Assembly (NCBI RefSeq): GCF_036850765.1 | Contig: NC_089493.1 | Location: 186,157,140-186,221,139, forward strand | DNA: 64,000 nucleotides | DNA from: Saccopteryx bilineata | Lineage: Eukaryota > Chordata > Mammalia > Chiroptera > Emballonuridae | Reading direction: 5' to 3' | Part shown: one piece after another, positions 47,160 through 57,929 of the stretch | Position numbering within the stretch: position 1 is the first letter of the stretch | How the letters are laid out: each line of letters opens with the position of its first letter | Translations under genes and position numbers: made by a program | Notes under the pieces: generated by a model | Database searches by the model: none | Told to the model about the DNA's origin: nothing | The model's input: only the letters and a program-made list of their open reading frames with translations

Positions 47160-47495
47160 TAACATATTGCCATTTATGACAACATGGATGGACCCTGAGA
47201 ACATTATACTGAGTGGAATAAGTAAATCAGAAAAAGCTAAGAACATTATGATTTCACACATGGGTGGGATATAAAAGTGAGATCCATGGACATAGATAAA
47301 AATGAAGTAGTTACGAGAAGAAGAGGATTGTAGGGGATGAAGAGGGACAAGTATTCAGTGAAAGACTGATTTGAGTTTGGGTGATGGATACATAACAGTT
47401 TAAATGCTATGGGTGTATCTACCTGAAACATATGTCTTCTTATTGATCAATGTCACCTTGTTAAATTTAATTTTCCAAATAAAATAATAAAAAAT
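47160..47495 (+). mobile_element. L1 3' end (plus)
   Basis: 'acaacatggatggaccctgag', 'cattatactgagtggaataag', 'cacacatgggtgggatataaaag' and 'tgatcaatgtcaccttgtt' are the ORF2 end and 3' UTR of L1. It is more diverged than the copy at 41411 and lacks the G-rich tract. Confidence 0.85.
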
Positions 47496-47699
47496 GTTTT
47501 TGTTTATAGATAAGACTAAGAGCAGATTAGAAAAAAAATGGAATTTGGAATATTCATGTCAGTTTCTTAGTTATCTCATACATGTGTTTTAATGCACCTT
47601 GTATAATAGAAGAAAGACTAAAATTTAGATTTGGTATGCAGAGGTAATGATGTATCTTGATGTATCTAGAATTTAATTAGAAAAAAAAGAAAAACATTT

Positions 47700-48330
47700 C
47701 TGATAAATGAGAGGTAGCTACGAAGAAAGAGAGAACTGAGAGATGAACATTACAGCCAGTGCGTGAAGAACCTTGTAGCATGCTAAGGGCTTCACTCTTT
47801 ATCCTGATGGCAACAGGAACTGCTGAAGGGGTTCAGAGAGCGAGTGACGGGATAACATATGGGACTTGTCAAGACCACTTGGGCAGGAAAGTAGGGCATG
47901 GAAAGCAGAGAGATAAGCCATTAAGTATTTATAAGTTCCTGTGATTTTACTGAAAGTTAGTGGAAGTCTAAATAGGAGCGGGCTGCTTGAACTTGGGGAA
48001 GGATTTCTAAAAAAAAAAAAAAATCACTTGGAGATCATTGTTAGGTGAATAACCGGGGAGGAGAGCTCCAATAAGTTTAGGCTTGGTGATAAATTGCACT
48101 AGAAATCCAGCTGAAAAACAAGAGAATCCTTATTAGGAAATAAGTAAATGCTTTGTATATATATATGAAGTTTGAGTTGCCTCTGTAATTTTGAGGTTGA
48201 ATTTCAGTAGACAGCTAGAAATACATCTTTATGGCTTGACACTGAATCCTTCAAATGACAGAGTATTTCAGAGAGGGAGAATACCCTTATAAGGCTTAGT
48301 CATCTAGGCAGAAGGATTGGGACAGAGTAA
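47700..48330 (+). repeat. Ancient interspersed repeat (same group as 10480)
   Basis: 'cttgtagcatgctaagggctt', 'ctttatcctgatggcaac', 'gagcgagtgacgggataac' and 'gcagagagataagccattaag' fit the same ordered phrases. Not named. Confidence 0.45.
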
Positions 48331-51250
48331 CAAGGAATGGTTTTGGCAGAAGATGCAAATCTATACCACAGTCAGCCCTATCACAGTGTTTTCTTTTTGT
48401 GAGTCAGTTAACTGGCTCTGTTTAATGAGAATCAAACTTTTACCTAATTCACCTCATGCTATTTCTGACTAAGATGAAATAAAATGAAAAACCCTAGGCT
48501 TATATTTCTTGAATTACTCCTAGTTTGAAATGGTTTGGCTTATGTTTTGGGCCAAATCTCAAGTCTTTTTTTTTTTCCATTTCTAAAGATAAAATGCATT
48601 TTTTTTCTAAGTTACATCTATTAATCTTGATCTTACAAACCTTCCTTTTCCCTTTCCCCTCAAAAAGACAGTTTTACAACAAAAGTAGATATGAACATGG
48701 GTTTTGCATCTCTGGGCGGCTGAACGATCTAATTGGATAAGCATCATTAAGTTTAAGAATTCATAACTATTGTGGTTTTTCTGCTGAGTGACTTTCTTCT
48801 TTTTTCAAATGCTGTTAGAGAACCCAGACTCATTCTCATATCCCCCCTGTACTCCATTGCCACATCAGCACAGATAAGCCATTGTTGAAAATGCTACAGT
48901 AAAGAGCACATTGATCTTTCATAGTAGAAGCAATTTCCTGTCTTCAAAACTTGTAATGAGATTTTAAAAAATACAAACAAACCTAATATATCCACAGTAG
49001 AGATCACACAGGTGAATGAATGCAGACAAACTGATGTTTCAACTATTGTACCTCCTCTAACATTCTAGCGTTAATGTGCCTGCTGGTGTCTCTACTTCGT
49101 GGAGAGGATCTAGGATAAACACATATGTTTCCTAAAATATATGACCTACAGCTGAAATTTATACATATTAATAGTTTACATTCATTTGAAACAGGAAGGC
49201 CCTGTCTTTTAGAGTCTCTGAAATGTTTTAAGGATTAATTTTTATTTTAAAAGATGAGAAAAAGCAATGTGTTCTTTCTATGGGACTAATGTTCTAATAC
49301 TACGGTTTGCATTGTGAAAATAGGACCCCCCCAATAGAAGACATATGTTGTTATTTAATTATTGAAAGACTTCTGTTACACTAGAACCTTAAGAAAAAAT
49401 TTTAGATTTTTTTCAACTTGAATATTTTCTTTTACAAATTCAACAGTCTTACTACCTGTACAGGTAATAATAGAGCTATAATCACATCAGAGATGGTTGA
49501 AACAGACCGTCTATACTTCAGATTGTCATATGCTTTACAATTCATCATAAAATAAAATGAGGAAGCTCATTCCTACTAAATTTGTGCAATATTTAACTCC
49601 CCCTCTACACCCCCTACACTATCTACTTTATTTTATTTCCAGTGGAGCCATCACATTTGCTGAGAACTGTCCCACTTGACCACTGGGCTAATGACGGTGT
49701 TTCCTTTGGTGTCTCCCCGTTTCCTTCCAATCTGTTCCCTCCACCTGACATCTCTGCCTGGTTAGTAATGTCCCCAAAACAGGCCATCTGATCATTTTAT
49801 CAGGACAAGGCGGTCTGCCTTTCCTGAGCTTTGTATCTAGAATCTAGGAGAGACAAACATTCTCAATGAGACAGAAGAGACTAAATTAGCTCAGGACCGA
49901 AAAGTAAAGAGATGATTATTGATAAGCACAGGGGAAATACATTTCCTTGGTGACTTATAGTTTACATTCCAACTTACTGAACTCCACCAAAAATTAAACA
50001 TAGATTCTCATCTACTTCCTGTGTCCCAGGAAGCTATCATTACTTAGCAGTGATCGTCGGGCTTCACTTCTTACCCCTTCTGCTCTCATCCGCTCACTGT
50101 TCGTTAGCACACCCTTTCATTTAACCGTCTGAGTCTGGGAGTCCTCCGAATAGACCTTAGACTCCCACCAGCCTGCCCTCTGCTCTTGGGGCACAGTGTT
50201 GTCTCAAACTTTCTGCTTTGCAGAAGACTGTGCATCTGGCAGAGAAACCTCAGGCATTTCCAGGTATGTTCAACTGATAGCATCAGACAGAAACAGCAGG
50301 TTTGGCTCTTTGAGCCTTACTCATTACATCATCAGTGCAAACCGACACTCTATGTAGCTAAGTGTAGTTTGAAACAAAATGAAGAAGAATCCGGTGAAAC
50401 CTCTGTTCACACTCATTCCTTTTATTCAACAAGCATTTACTGCAGCTTTCCTGCCTTTTATGACCCACAGCAAGTGCAGCACACTAACAAGTATAGAGCC
50501 CTTGTTTTCTCTAACCGCACTCAGAACTGGACATGCATCACAGTTTTTATTAATCCTCAAAAAAAATACAAACCTCTCTAATGTAGTTTATTACCCTCCC
50601 TGAGAGGGACACTACGGGACATAATGGCTAAGATGTTTACCAGTGCCGCTCAGCTAGGAACCGGTCACACACAAAGCGATACTACCCTCCTCCTAGTCTC
50701 GCTTGTTCTCCATGAGCTGGAAGTAGCAAGGACTCAACTATCCACGGGCTCTGGGGGACCATGTGACTTGCCCAAGATCACTAGGATTTAAGGTCCAGCT
50801 GAAACTGGACCTTAAAACATTTCTTGAGATTTATGGTTATTTAAAAAATATAAATTATTCCATTTATTAGCTATTTAATTATTGAACAATAATTTATTGA
50901 ATATTTTCAGTTCTGTGTTTTCTTCTTGACCCCTCAACTGCCACAGTGCTGCCTCTCTTTAGTTTGTGATTTGAATCTCCAACATTAAGTTTTTGCCAAA
51001 AAAAATATATATATATATTTTGCGTGTTTTTAAAAATAATTCTTTCTTGCTCTTATGCCTTCACCCAGTATTCTAAGTGCATAAAATTCCCACTACAAGT
51101 CAGGGAAATCTGTCAGTGTAAGAGCACTCCGGTAACTTCATAATGTAAGATTATTAAAATCTGTGTCCACGACCCCATTTGTCCAAAGGAAGTCACTTTG
51201 TTTGAGCTCTATTACATGTTTTTAAGCTAGAGGAAACACAGAAAGCAATG
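48331..51250. other. Long unique stretch
   Basis: No repeat is named with confidence. 50390-50500 ('cattccttttattcaacaagc') is probably an ancient repeat piece. The 131-codon frame at 50186-50581 crosses it and is not a gene that I recognise. Confidence 0.4.
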
Positions 51251-51760
51251 ATTTAGGTGTGCAGCTCGGCATTACCAGCGCCAATTCCAACTAGACCTGC
51301 CAGCTAACCCCTATTCCTCACCTGGGAGCCCAGCAGATAAATTATAAATGTTGGTACAGTATTGATATGATTATTTTTATAGACCACAATTTACAGCCCT
51401 GGCTGTCCCTGAGCAGCGCGGTGTGCTGGTTAGTCTCTCCGGGGAGGATTCATCGAATAGAGACTGGACATCGGCGTTCGGGGAAAATCCAGGCTCATAG
51501 TACTGTATTCCATTTCCCAGGACACGTTACTATTCTTCATTGATTGTGTACAGAGGATTAATTGTGCTGCCACCTGGTGTATTTACGTCCTTGGTGGGTG
51601 TATTGGCTCGCTGATGTTAAAATGGTCCGTGTGCATCCTGCAATGGGAAGTATCTGCTCCCATACAGGTGCTGTCTGCATTTCAGAACAGCCAGTGGAAC
51701 AGAAAAAGTTATCGGCTGGATATTATTAACTCTTTAAGGGAAAGTGGGTTAATCCATTTT
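51251..51760. other. Candidate conserved non-coding element
   Basis: A repeat-free block holds about nine CpGs (gcgcggtg, tctccgg, catcgaat, catcggcgttcgg, ttacgtcc, gctcgctg, gtccgtg). It also has homeodomain-like words (ggattaattgtgc) and a CTCF/E-box-like word, gccacctggtg, near 51570. CpG retention is unusual in this window. This is inference, since conservation cannot be seen here. Confidence 0.35.
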
Positions 51761-51830
51761 TCACTAAATGAACCATGAGTTGCACACAGTAATTGAGAGT
51801 GAAAGGGCGAGGTTTGATTCTCAACTTTAC

Positions 51831-51850
51831 TTAACCTTAACCCTAACCCC
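51831..51850. repeat. Short telomere-like repeat
   Basis: ttaaccttaaccctaacccc is three to four degenerate units of the vertebrate telomere repeat on the C-rich strand. It may be chance or a relic of end-joining repair. Confidence 0.5.
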
Positions 51851-51869
51851 AACTGGTGAAGTTGGGGAT

Positions 51870-52040
51870 CAGTAGCTCTGTGAGTTAGGGTGGAGAAGTC
51901 ACTTACACATTCTGTGTCCGAGAAACATGAGTAATAATAATGTCCACGTCACAGAGTGAGGAGAGGAACAAATGAGATAAAGCAAATCACAAAACAGAAT
52001 GTCTAGCAACTGACATGCAAAACTGTAGCTATCTTTTTTT
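51870..52040 (-). mobile_element. MIR relic (minus)
   Basis: 'gtaataataatgtccacgtc', 'gaggaacaaatgagataaagc' and 'aatgtctagcaactgacatg' are reverse-complement MIR in order. Confidence 0.6.
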
Positions 52041-52062
52041 TTTACCATTATAATTGCCTAGG

Positions 52063-52267
52063 CAGTGGTCGGCAAACTCATGAGTCAGGAGAGCCAAATA
52101 TCAACAGGACAACAATTGAAATTTCTTTTGAGAGCCAAATTGTTTAAACTATATAGGTAGGTACATTCCTTATCGAGGTAGCGCCCGCACGTGGTATTTT
52201 GTGGAAGAGCCGCACTCAAGGGGCCAAAGAGCCGCCTGCGGCTCACGGGCCGTGGTTTGCTGACCAG
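52063..52267. mobile_element. Non-autonomous hAT element
   Basis: It starts CAGTGGTCGGCAAAC and closes with gtttgctgaccag, its inverted repeat. Flanks tgcctagg and gggctagg fit an 8-bp duplication with two changes. 'agagccgcctgcggctcacggg' is the usual GC-rich end. No transposase. Confidence 0.85.
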
Positions 52268-52460
52268 GGGCTAGGGCCGCTATAGAGGAAGTCCATGACT
52301 ATATAATCACTAGAGCCATGATTCTCAGCTTTTCTTTTTCTTTCTTTCTTTTTTTAAATGATATATCTAGGAGCTTAATTTCTGCATATCTATTTATATG
52401 GTATATCTACTTTCCTTCCAGCAGGAATAAATTACAACCATTCAACATATTAGTTCTTGT

Positions 52461-52675
52461 GCTGGCCAGGTTGCTTAGAGTATCACCCGGATGTGCCAGG
52501 GTTGTGGCTTCAATCCCCGGTCAGAGCACATACAAGACTCAAACAATGAATGCATAGATAAGTGGAACAACGTATTGATATCTCTCTCTCTGTTTCTTTC
52601 TCTCTCTCGCTCTCTCTCCCTTCCTCTCTCTCTAAAATCAGCAAATAAACACACACACAAACCCCAAAATATTCC
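52461..52675 (+). mobile_element. Ves-like SINE (plus)
   Basis: 'gctggccaggttgcttagag', 'ggcttcaatccccggtcag', 'caatgaatgcatagataagtgg' and a CT-rich block with 'cagcaaataaacacac' match Ves SINEs of bats. The A box is weakened. Confidence 0.85.
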
Positions 52676-53110
52676 TTGTTGAACATTTTTTTTCTTTCTA
52701 GTACCTGATGGGAAGACTGTGCTCAAATAATTCTGAATTCTTTAACTGTCTAAATATAGGCCACTGATTAACTTTGAAATTTGGTTGTTTCTTTCCATTC
52801 ATATAATTTAAGTGAGTTCCTTGGGATGTAACTGACATCATTAAATCCATTTACCTCCTTTTCCCCATTGTGGAACGAACACTGGTATTTCTCAACAGGA
52901 TAAGCGTGAAATCTATCTTATCAACTGGGTCCTTAGCAACACAAACACCAGGATGCATGATGTTTCATCACTTGCCTGTAGCAACAACAGTGTTTTCTTC
53001 CTCCAGTCTTTGCCCTGCAGAAACTAGGGTGCTCTTTTTAAAGCTAAAAATCAAACCACATCACCCTTGCTATCACATGTTGGAAAAAACACACAGTCCT
53101 TTGCACCATT
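52676..53110. other. Left flank of the minisatellite
   Basis: 'gctaaaaatcaaaccacatcaccc' and the following 'tgcaccattctgttcctgcccc' resemble part of an ancient interspersed repeat seen in many mammals. The long plus-strand frame starts here at 52870, but no splice, signal or domain supports translation. Confidence 0.35.
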
Positions 53111-54280
53111 CTGTTCCTGCCCCCATCTGTGACCCAGTCTCCTGCTCTTCTGTTCCTGCCCCCCTCTGTGACCCAGTCTCCTGCTCGTCCCTTCCTGCCT
53201 CCCTCTGTGACCCAGTCTCCTGCTCTTCCGTTCCTGCCTCCCTCTGTGACCCAGTCTCCTGCTCGTCCCTTCCTGCCCCCCTCTGTGACCCAGTCTCTTC
53301 CTCTTCCCTTCCTGCCTCCCTCTGTGACCCAGTCTCCTGCTCGTCCCTTCCTGCCCCCCTCTGTGACCCAGTCTCTTCCTCTTCCCTTCCTGCCTCCCTC
53401 TGTGACCCAGTCTCCTGCTCTTCCGTTCCTGCCCCCCTCTGTGACCCAGTCTCTTGCTCTTCCCTTCCTGCCCCCCTCTGTGACCCAGTCTCCTCCTCTT
53501 CCTTTCCTGCCTCCCTCTGTGACCCAGTCTCCTGCTTGTCCCTTGCTGCCCCGCTCTGTGACCCAGTCTCCTGCTCTTCCGTTCCTGCCCCCCTCTGTGA
53601 CCCAGTCTCCTGCTCTTCCGTTCCTGCCCCCCTCTGTGACCCAGTCTCCTGCTCTTCCGTTCCTGCCCCCCTCTGTGACCCAGTCTCCTGCTCTTCCGTT
53701 CCTGCCCCCCTCTGTGACCCAGTCTCCTGCTCTTCCGTTCCTGCCCCCCTCTGTGACCCAGTCTCCTGCTCTTCTGTTCCTGCCCCCCTCTGTGACCCAG
53801 TCTCCTGCTCGTCCCTTCCTGCCCCCCTCTGTGACCCAGTCTCCTGCTCTTCCGTTCCTGCCCCCCTCTGTGACCCAGTCTCCTGCTCTTCCGTTCCTGC
53901 CCCCCTCTGTGACCCAGTCTCCTGCTCGTCCCTTCCTGCCCCCCTCTGTGACCCAGTCTCCTGCTCTTCCGTTCCTGCCCCCCTCTGTGACCCAGTCTCC
54001 TGCTCTTCCGTTCCTGCCCCCCTCTGTGACCCAGTCTCCTGCTCTTCTGTTCCTGCCCCCCTCTGTGACCCAGTCTCCTGCTCTTCCGTTCCTGCCCCCC
54101 TCTGTGACCCAGTCTCCTGCTCTTCCGTTCCTGCCCCCCTCTGTGACCCAGTCTCCTGCTCTTCTGTTCCTGCCCCCCTCTGTGACCCAGTCTCCTGCTC
54201 GTCCCTTCCTGCCCCCCTCTGTGACCCAGTCTCCTGCTCTTCTGTTCCTGCCCCCCTCTGTGACCCAGTCTCCTCACCAC
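53111..54280. repeat. 39-bp minisatellite, 30 units
   Basis: The unit ctgttcctgcccccctctgt + gacccagtctcctgctctt is repeated 30 times with no indel: unit 1 starts at 53111 and unit 30 at 54242 (29 x 39 later). Variants are single-base changes (gttcc/cttcc, ctgcccc/ctgcctc, cctgct/cttcct). Units 5-8 alternate two types, and the later part shows a three-unit pattern. Because 39 is divisible by 3, open frames run through it on four of six frames (plus 52870-54333 and 53129-54340; minus 53051-54283 and 53073-54290). That is why they look like 13-residue protein repeats. The plus strand is C-rich and the minus strand G-rich. Confidence 0.97.
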
Positions 54281-54435
54281 CACTCCTCACCTCCCATATT
54301 TCTCTCTCTCTTTGTTTTCTACAAAATCAATAAAAAATAAAGTCTTTAAAAAGTATATATTTACTTTTACTTGACTACCCTTTTATTAGAATAGTCCCCG
54401 CTTTCCATCAATTTCATTCTCTTTGGTGCACTTAA
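54281..54435. other. Right flank of the minisatellite
   Basis: A degraded end 'ctcaccaccactcctcacctcc' leads into a CT run and 'aatcaataaaaaataaag', an A-rich stretch with a polyadenylation-like word. Confidence 0.4.
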
Positions 54436-54439
54436 TGGT

Positions 54440-54660
54440 GCTTAACGCTATTTGTAATTTTAATAATTTATGCATTTATCTGTTATCTGTCTCTCTGACT
54501 AGACTGACTGTGAGCTGCAGGAAAGCAAAGATGTGTACTGTTTTGTTACTGGTGATATCCTCACAGTCCAGAGCTAGAACAGTGACTGGCGCATAGGGAG
54601 GAGGCAGTCAAGAACATGAGTGAACTGAAAACGAGCTGACCATGTGTGACCTCGAAGTAA
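54440..54660 (+). mobile_element. L2 LINE relic (plus)
   Basis: 'tctctgactagactgactgtgagctg', 'ggtgatatcctcacagtccag' and 'agaacagtgactggcgcatagg' are the diverged L2 3' end. Confidence 0.7.
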
Positions 54661-55600
54661 GCACCCCAAATATCTATTATTTCAAACACAGGATACAATG
54701 TGTTTTGTCTTGTAGTTAGCTTGTGTTTTTTTTTTAAATGAGAATGGCATTCATTCCATTTATTATAATTTACCTATTTCTTCATGTGAACGCCATTTAA
54801 TGAATAAGCCTATTATTATAAAAGTATATTTTATCATGAAATGCATTAAAAAGCTGCTGAATGAAAATTAAGAGCCATGAATCTTTTAAATCATTTTAAT
54901 TATTTCAATATTTCCATGGTTATATGACTCACCCACATGTAATACCAAACATCTGACCTACTATTTCAGTAGAAGTCAATGAGATTCCTTCTCACTGACA
55001 CAGTATCTTTTTCTTTCCCTGACTTTTTAGAATACAACTGTGAGAATGTGAACTATTGTGACTATGATATCTCACTAGCATAGCCGAATTTCAATTAGAA
55101 CTTCAAATTATGTAAAGTAAAAAAAATAGTTTTCATCTGGTTCAACAGTCAGCTATGGTACAGATAATTAGATCATAGTATCCAAATGTGGAGATTGAGT
55201 ATAATTGAACGTAAAGTAGTTTTTGAGAACAAACCAGCAAAACAAATGAAATTCATACTAACCATTCAACCTTAAACTATGGTTGTTAAAAGTGTTACCT
55301 ACTGTCCTGCTTATGCAGTCATCCTGAAATGTGGAACAACTTAGTACTCTTTCTAAAAGTTATTTTCCTACAAGGTTAAATTACAGGTCTGTCCCTCTAT
55401 AGTATATTCATGACACATGTTTCAATTAGAAACAATACAATCTCTAGCAAAACCTTTAAGAAAAAGCTCCTTTCATTACAGACAATTTTGATTTATAGAC
55501 CCAACATCTGGGTGAATGACAATAATGATTTGTCAACCTATGAACAAAATTTTATAGCAATAACATTTTTAGAAGTAATTATAATCTGCTTAAAAATAAG
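54661..55600. other. Unique AT-rich DNA
   Basis: Nothing recognised. Confidence 0.45.
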
Positions 55601-55606
55601 AACCAG

Positions 55607-55975
55607 GTCCTACCCGGTTGGCTCAGTGGTAGAGCGTCGGCCTGGCGTGCAGAAGTCCCGGGTTCGATTCCCAGCCAGGGCACACAGGAGAAGCACCCAT
55701 CTGCTTCTCCACCCCTCCCCCTCTCCTTCCTCTCTGTCTCTCTCTTCCCCTCCCGCAGCCGAGGCTCCATTGGAGCAAAGATGGCCCGGGCGCTGGGGAT
55801 GGCTCCTTGGCCTCTGCCCCAGGCGCTAGAGTGGCTCTGGTCGCAACAGAGCGACGCCCTGGAGGGGCAGAGCATCGCCCCCTGGTGGGCATGCGGGGTG
55901 GATCCTGGTTGGGCGCATGCAGGAGTCTGTCTGACTGTCTCTCCCCGTTTCCAGCTTCAGAAAAAATAAATAAAT
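55607..55975 (+). mobile_element. Composite bat SINE (plus), single-motif form
   Basis: The head 'ggttggctcagtggtagagcg' and 'cgggttcgattcccagcc' are nearly intact. The first bases (gtcctacc) differ from the usual ggccctggcc. One CTCF-like motif is at 55875-55888 (minus strand CCACCAGGGGGCGA). Target duplication is unclear because of A-rich flanks. Confidence 0.93.
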
Positions 55976-56581
55976 AAAAAAAATAACCATTTCCTTATAA
56001 AGTCTTCCCTCCCCGTAACACATGAATTAAAGGAATGAAGGAATCTGTCTTTCATTCTATTACCGTCTATTGATTATCTTATATTTTTCAACATCCCAAA
56101 GTGTTGAGAATAAAAAATAAGCAATCCCTGGTCAGTCTCACTCAATGCTTACTGAGTGATCCCTCCACCCCATACCTGATTACAACAGGTCTCTCTCCCT
56201 AACTTTAGAAAGAAAGGGCGAACCTTCGAGGATCTGCTACAAAGTGTCTGTCTTCTCCCAATATGGTCTGCATTTATGTCTCTACCGTAAAAACTAGCAC
56301 TTGATGAAAGATCTTGCTCAGTGTCTTCAGGTGCACTTTTTCTTTATTCTCAACCTAGATAATCCACATTTAAAAATGTATAACCATGATTTATTAGTAG
56401 TTTTTAAACTTTTCAAAATGCCTTGCATAAGAAAGGACTCAGTATAGACAGTAATCAAACAAAAGAAATCATGATTATATTCAATGTAGGTCATAATTCA
56501 GTTGAGTTATCCTTTATATTAGAATACCAAAAAAAGGATTCTTAACAACATATTCTTTGATCACTTATTTTAATCATATTT
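55976..56581. other. Unique DNA
   Basis: Nothing recognised. Confidence 0.4.
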
Positions 56582-56597
56582 CCAAATTCTCCTTTTT

Positions 56598-56954
56598 TTT
56601 TTTCTGAAGTTGGAAAAGGGAAGGCAATCAGACAGACTCTCGCATGCACCCGACGGGGATCAACCCGGCATGCCCACCAGGTGGTGATGCTCTGCCCATC
56701 TGGGGCGTTGCTCTGTTGCAACCAGAGCCATTCTAGTGCCTGAGGCAGAGGCCATAGAGCCATCCTCAGCGCCTGGGCCATCTTTGCTCCAATGGAGCCT
56801 TGGCTGCGGGAGGGGAAGAGAGAGACAGAGAGGAAGGAGAGGGGGAGGGGTGGAGAAGCAGATGGGTGCTTCTCCTGTGTGCCCTGACCGGGAATTGAAC
56901 CCAGGACTCCTGCATGCCAGGCCGATGCTCTATCACTGAGCCAACTGGCCCGGG
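56598..56954 (-). mobile_element. Composite bat SINE (minus), single-motif form
   Basis: The duplication ccaaattctccttttt is perfect at 56582-56597 and 56955-56970. CTCF-like motif degraded (56674-56687, CCACCAGGTGGTGA). The B box on the minus strand reads ggttcaattccc, one change from the consensus. Confidence 0.95.
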
Positions 56955-56984
56955 CCAAATTCTCCTTTTTAAAACATACTTTTT

Positions 56985-57140
56985 CATAGTGCTTATCATT
57001 CTCTTCCCTGTTAGGATGTAAGTTCTGTAGGAATTTTTGTCCAGTTTATTCACTTTTTCTAAACCACAATGACTAAAATAGTGCCTGAAACATAAAAAGT
57101 GTTCTGTAAATATTAGTGCACTGAATGGGTAAAGGAATGA
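56985..57140 (+). mobile_element. L2 LINE relic (plus)
   Basis: 'gttaggatgtaagttctgtagg', 'aaatagtgcctgaaacataaaaag' and 'gtaaatattagtgcactgaatg' are the L2 3' end. Confidence 0.75.
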
Positions 57141-57685
57141 ATATTTTCTATCTTCACAATCAGAATTTTATCAGTGTACTCTATGTTACATGCAGCATGT
57201 ATCCCCTTAACTGAGAAAATAAATGAACAAACTCTTCTGAGATTATATTGTCAATAACATGTCTCAGTGCATTTACTCAGTACTAACACGCATATAAAAT
57301 ATTTTGGAAGTCAGACTACATCTTAAAATTTATAGATACATATAATGTGGTGTTCAATTATTTTTCTCTCCATCAAATGTTGTTGGTCTGTGCTTTGTGT
57401 GTCATATTTGTGTTTCTAAGAATCAGAGGAATGTGATCATTTGCTGTGGATCGATGGTCAGTATCATGCCATAATTTTAGCTGTAACCATGGTTATTGGT
57501 AATTATAATAGGTAGTGGTGACATTGGTAATATTGGATTGATATGGTGCCCAGTTAATACTTACTACTTTTTTTTCTGAAAATTTCTCTACAAGCTGCTC
57601 CAAGGTAGTTGCCTTTTTTTTTTTTTTTTCTCCTTCCACAGTTCTGAGAGGTAGTTATTTTTCGATGATGTTAGTTTGAGAGCAG
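57141..57685. other. Unique DNA
   Basis: Nothing recognised. Confidence 0.4.
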
Positions 57686-57689
57686 TGTG

Positions 57690-57915
57690 AGGCCAGTCCA
57701 ATGGAGACTGACTTCAGGGGCAAGGCCAGCTTCATAGACGTGTGGCCTGTATGGTTAGTTACACAGATCCCTATACCTCAAAGGACCCCATTTGGTTTAA
57801 GGCTCTGCTGTAACCATTTTGAAAACTTAACACTTTGCACAGCGCCCCCTGGGTTTTCATTTTGCATCGGTCTCTACAAATTAAGAAACCAGTCCTGTTC
57901 CGAAGCTTTAGTACA
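57690..57915 (+). repeat. Ancient repeat shared with 31890-32090
   Basis: 'ccccatttggtttaaggctctgctg', 'cagcgccccctgggttttcatt' and 'ctctacaaattaagaaaccag' match the older copy in order. The family is widespread in mammals, but I do not name it. Confidence 0.5.
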
Positions 57916-57929
57916 GGAATTTCACAGAA

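Noticed and set aside
51831..51850. Interstitial telomere as a chromosome-fusion mark
   Set aside because: Only three to four degenerate units. This length arises by chance or repair and does not support a fusion.
53111..54280. The 39-bp array as a CRISPR-like or satellite centromere array
   Set aside because: Units are contiguous without spacers and the array is only 1.2 kb. It is an ordinary minisatellite in size and form.
52870..54340. Open reading frames of 403-487 codons over the minisatellite on both strands
   Set aside because: The 39-bp unit is divisible by three and has no stop in four frames, so all are open by arithmetic. There is no signal peptide, domain, splice context or codon bias to choose one.
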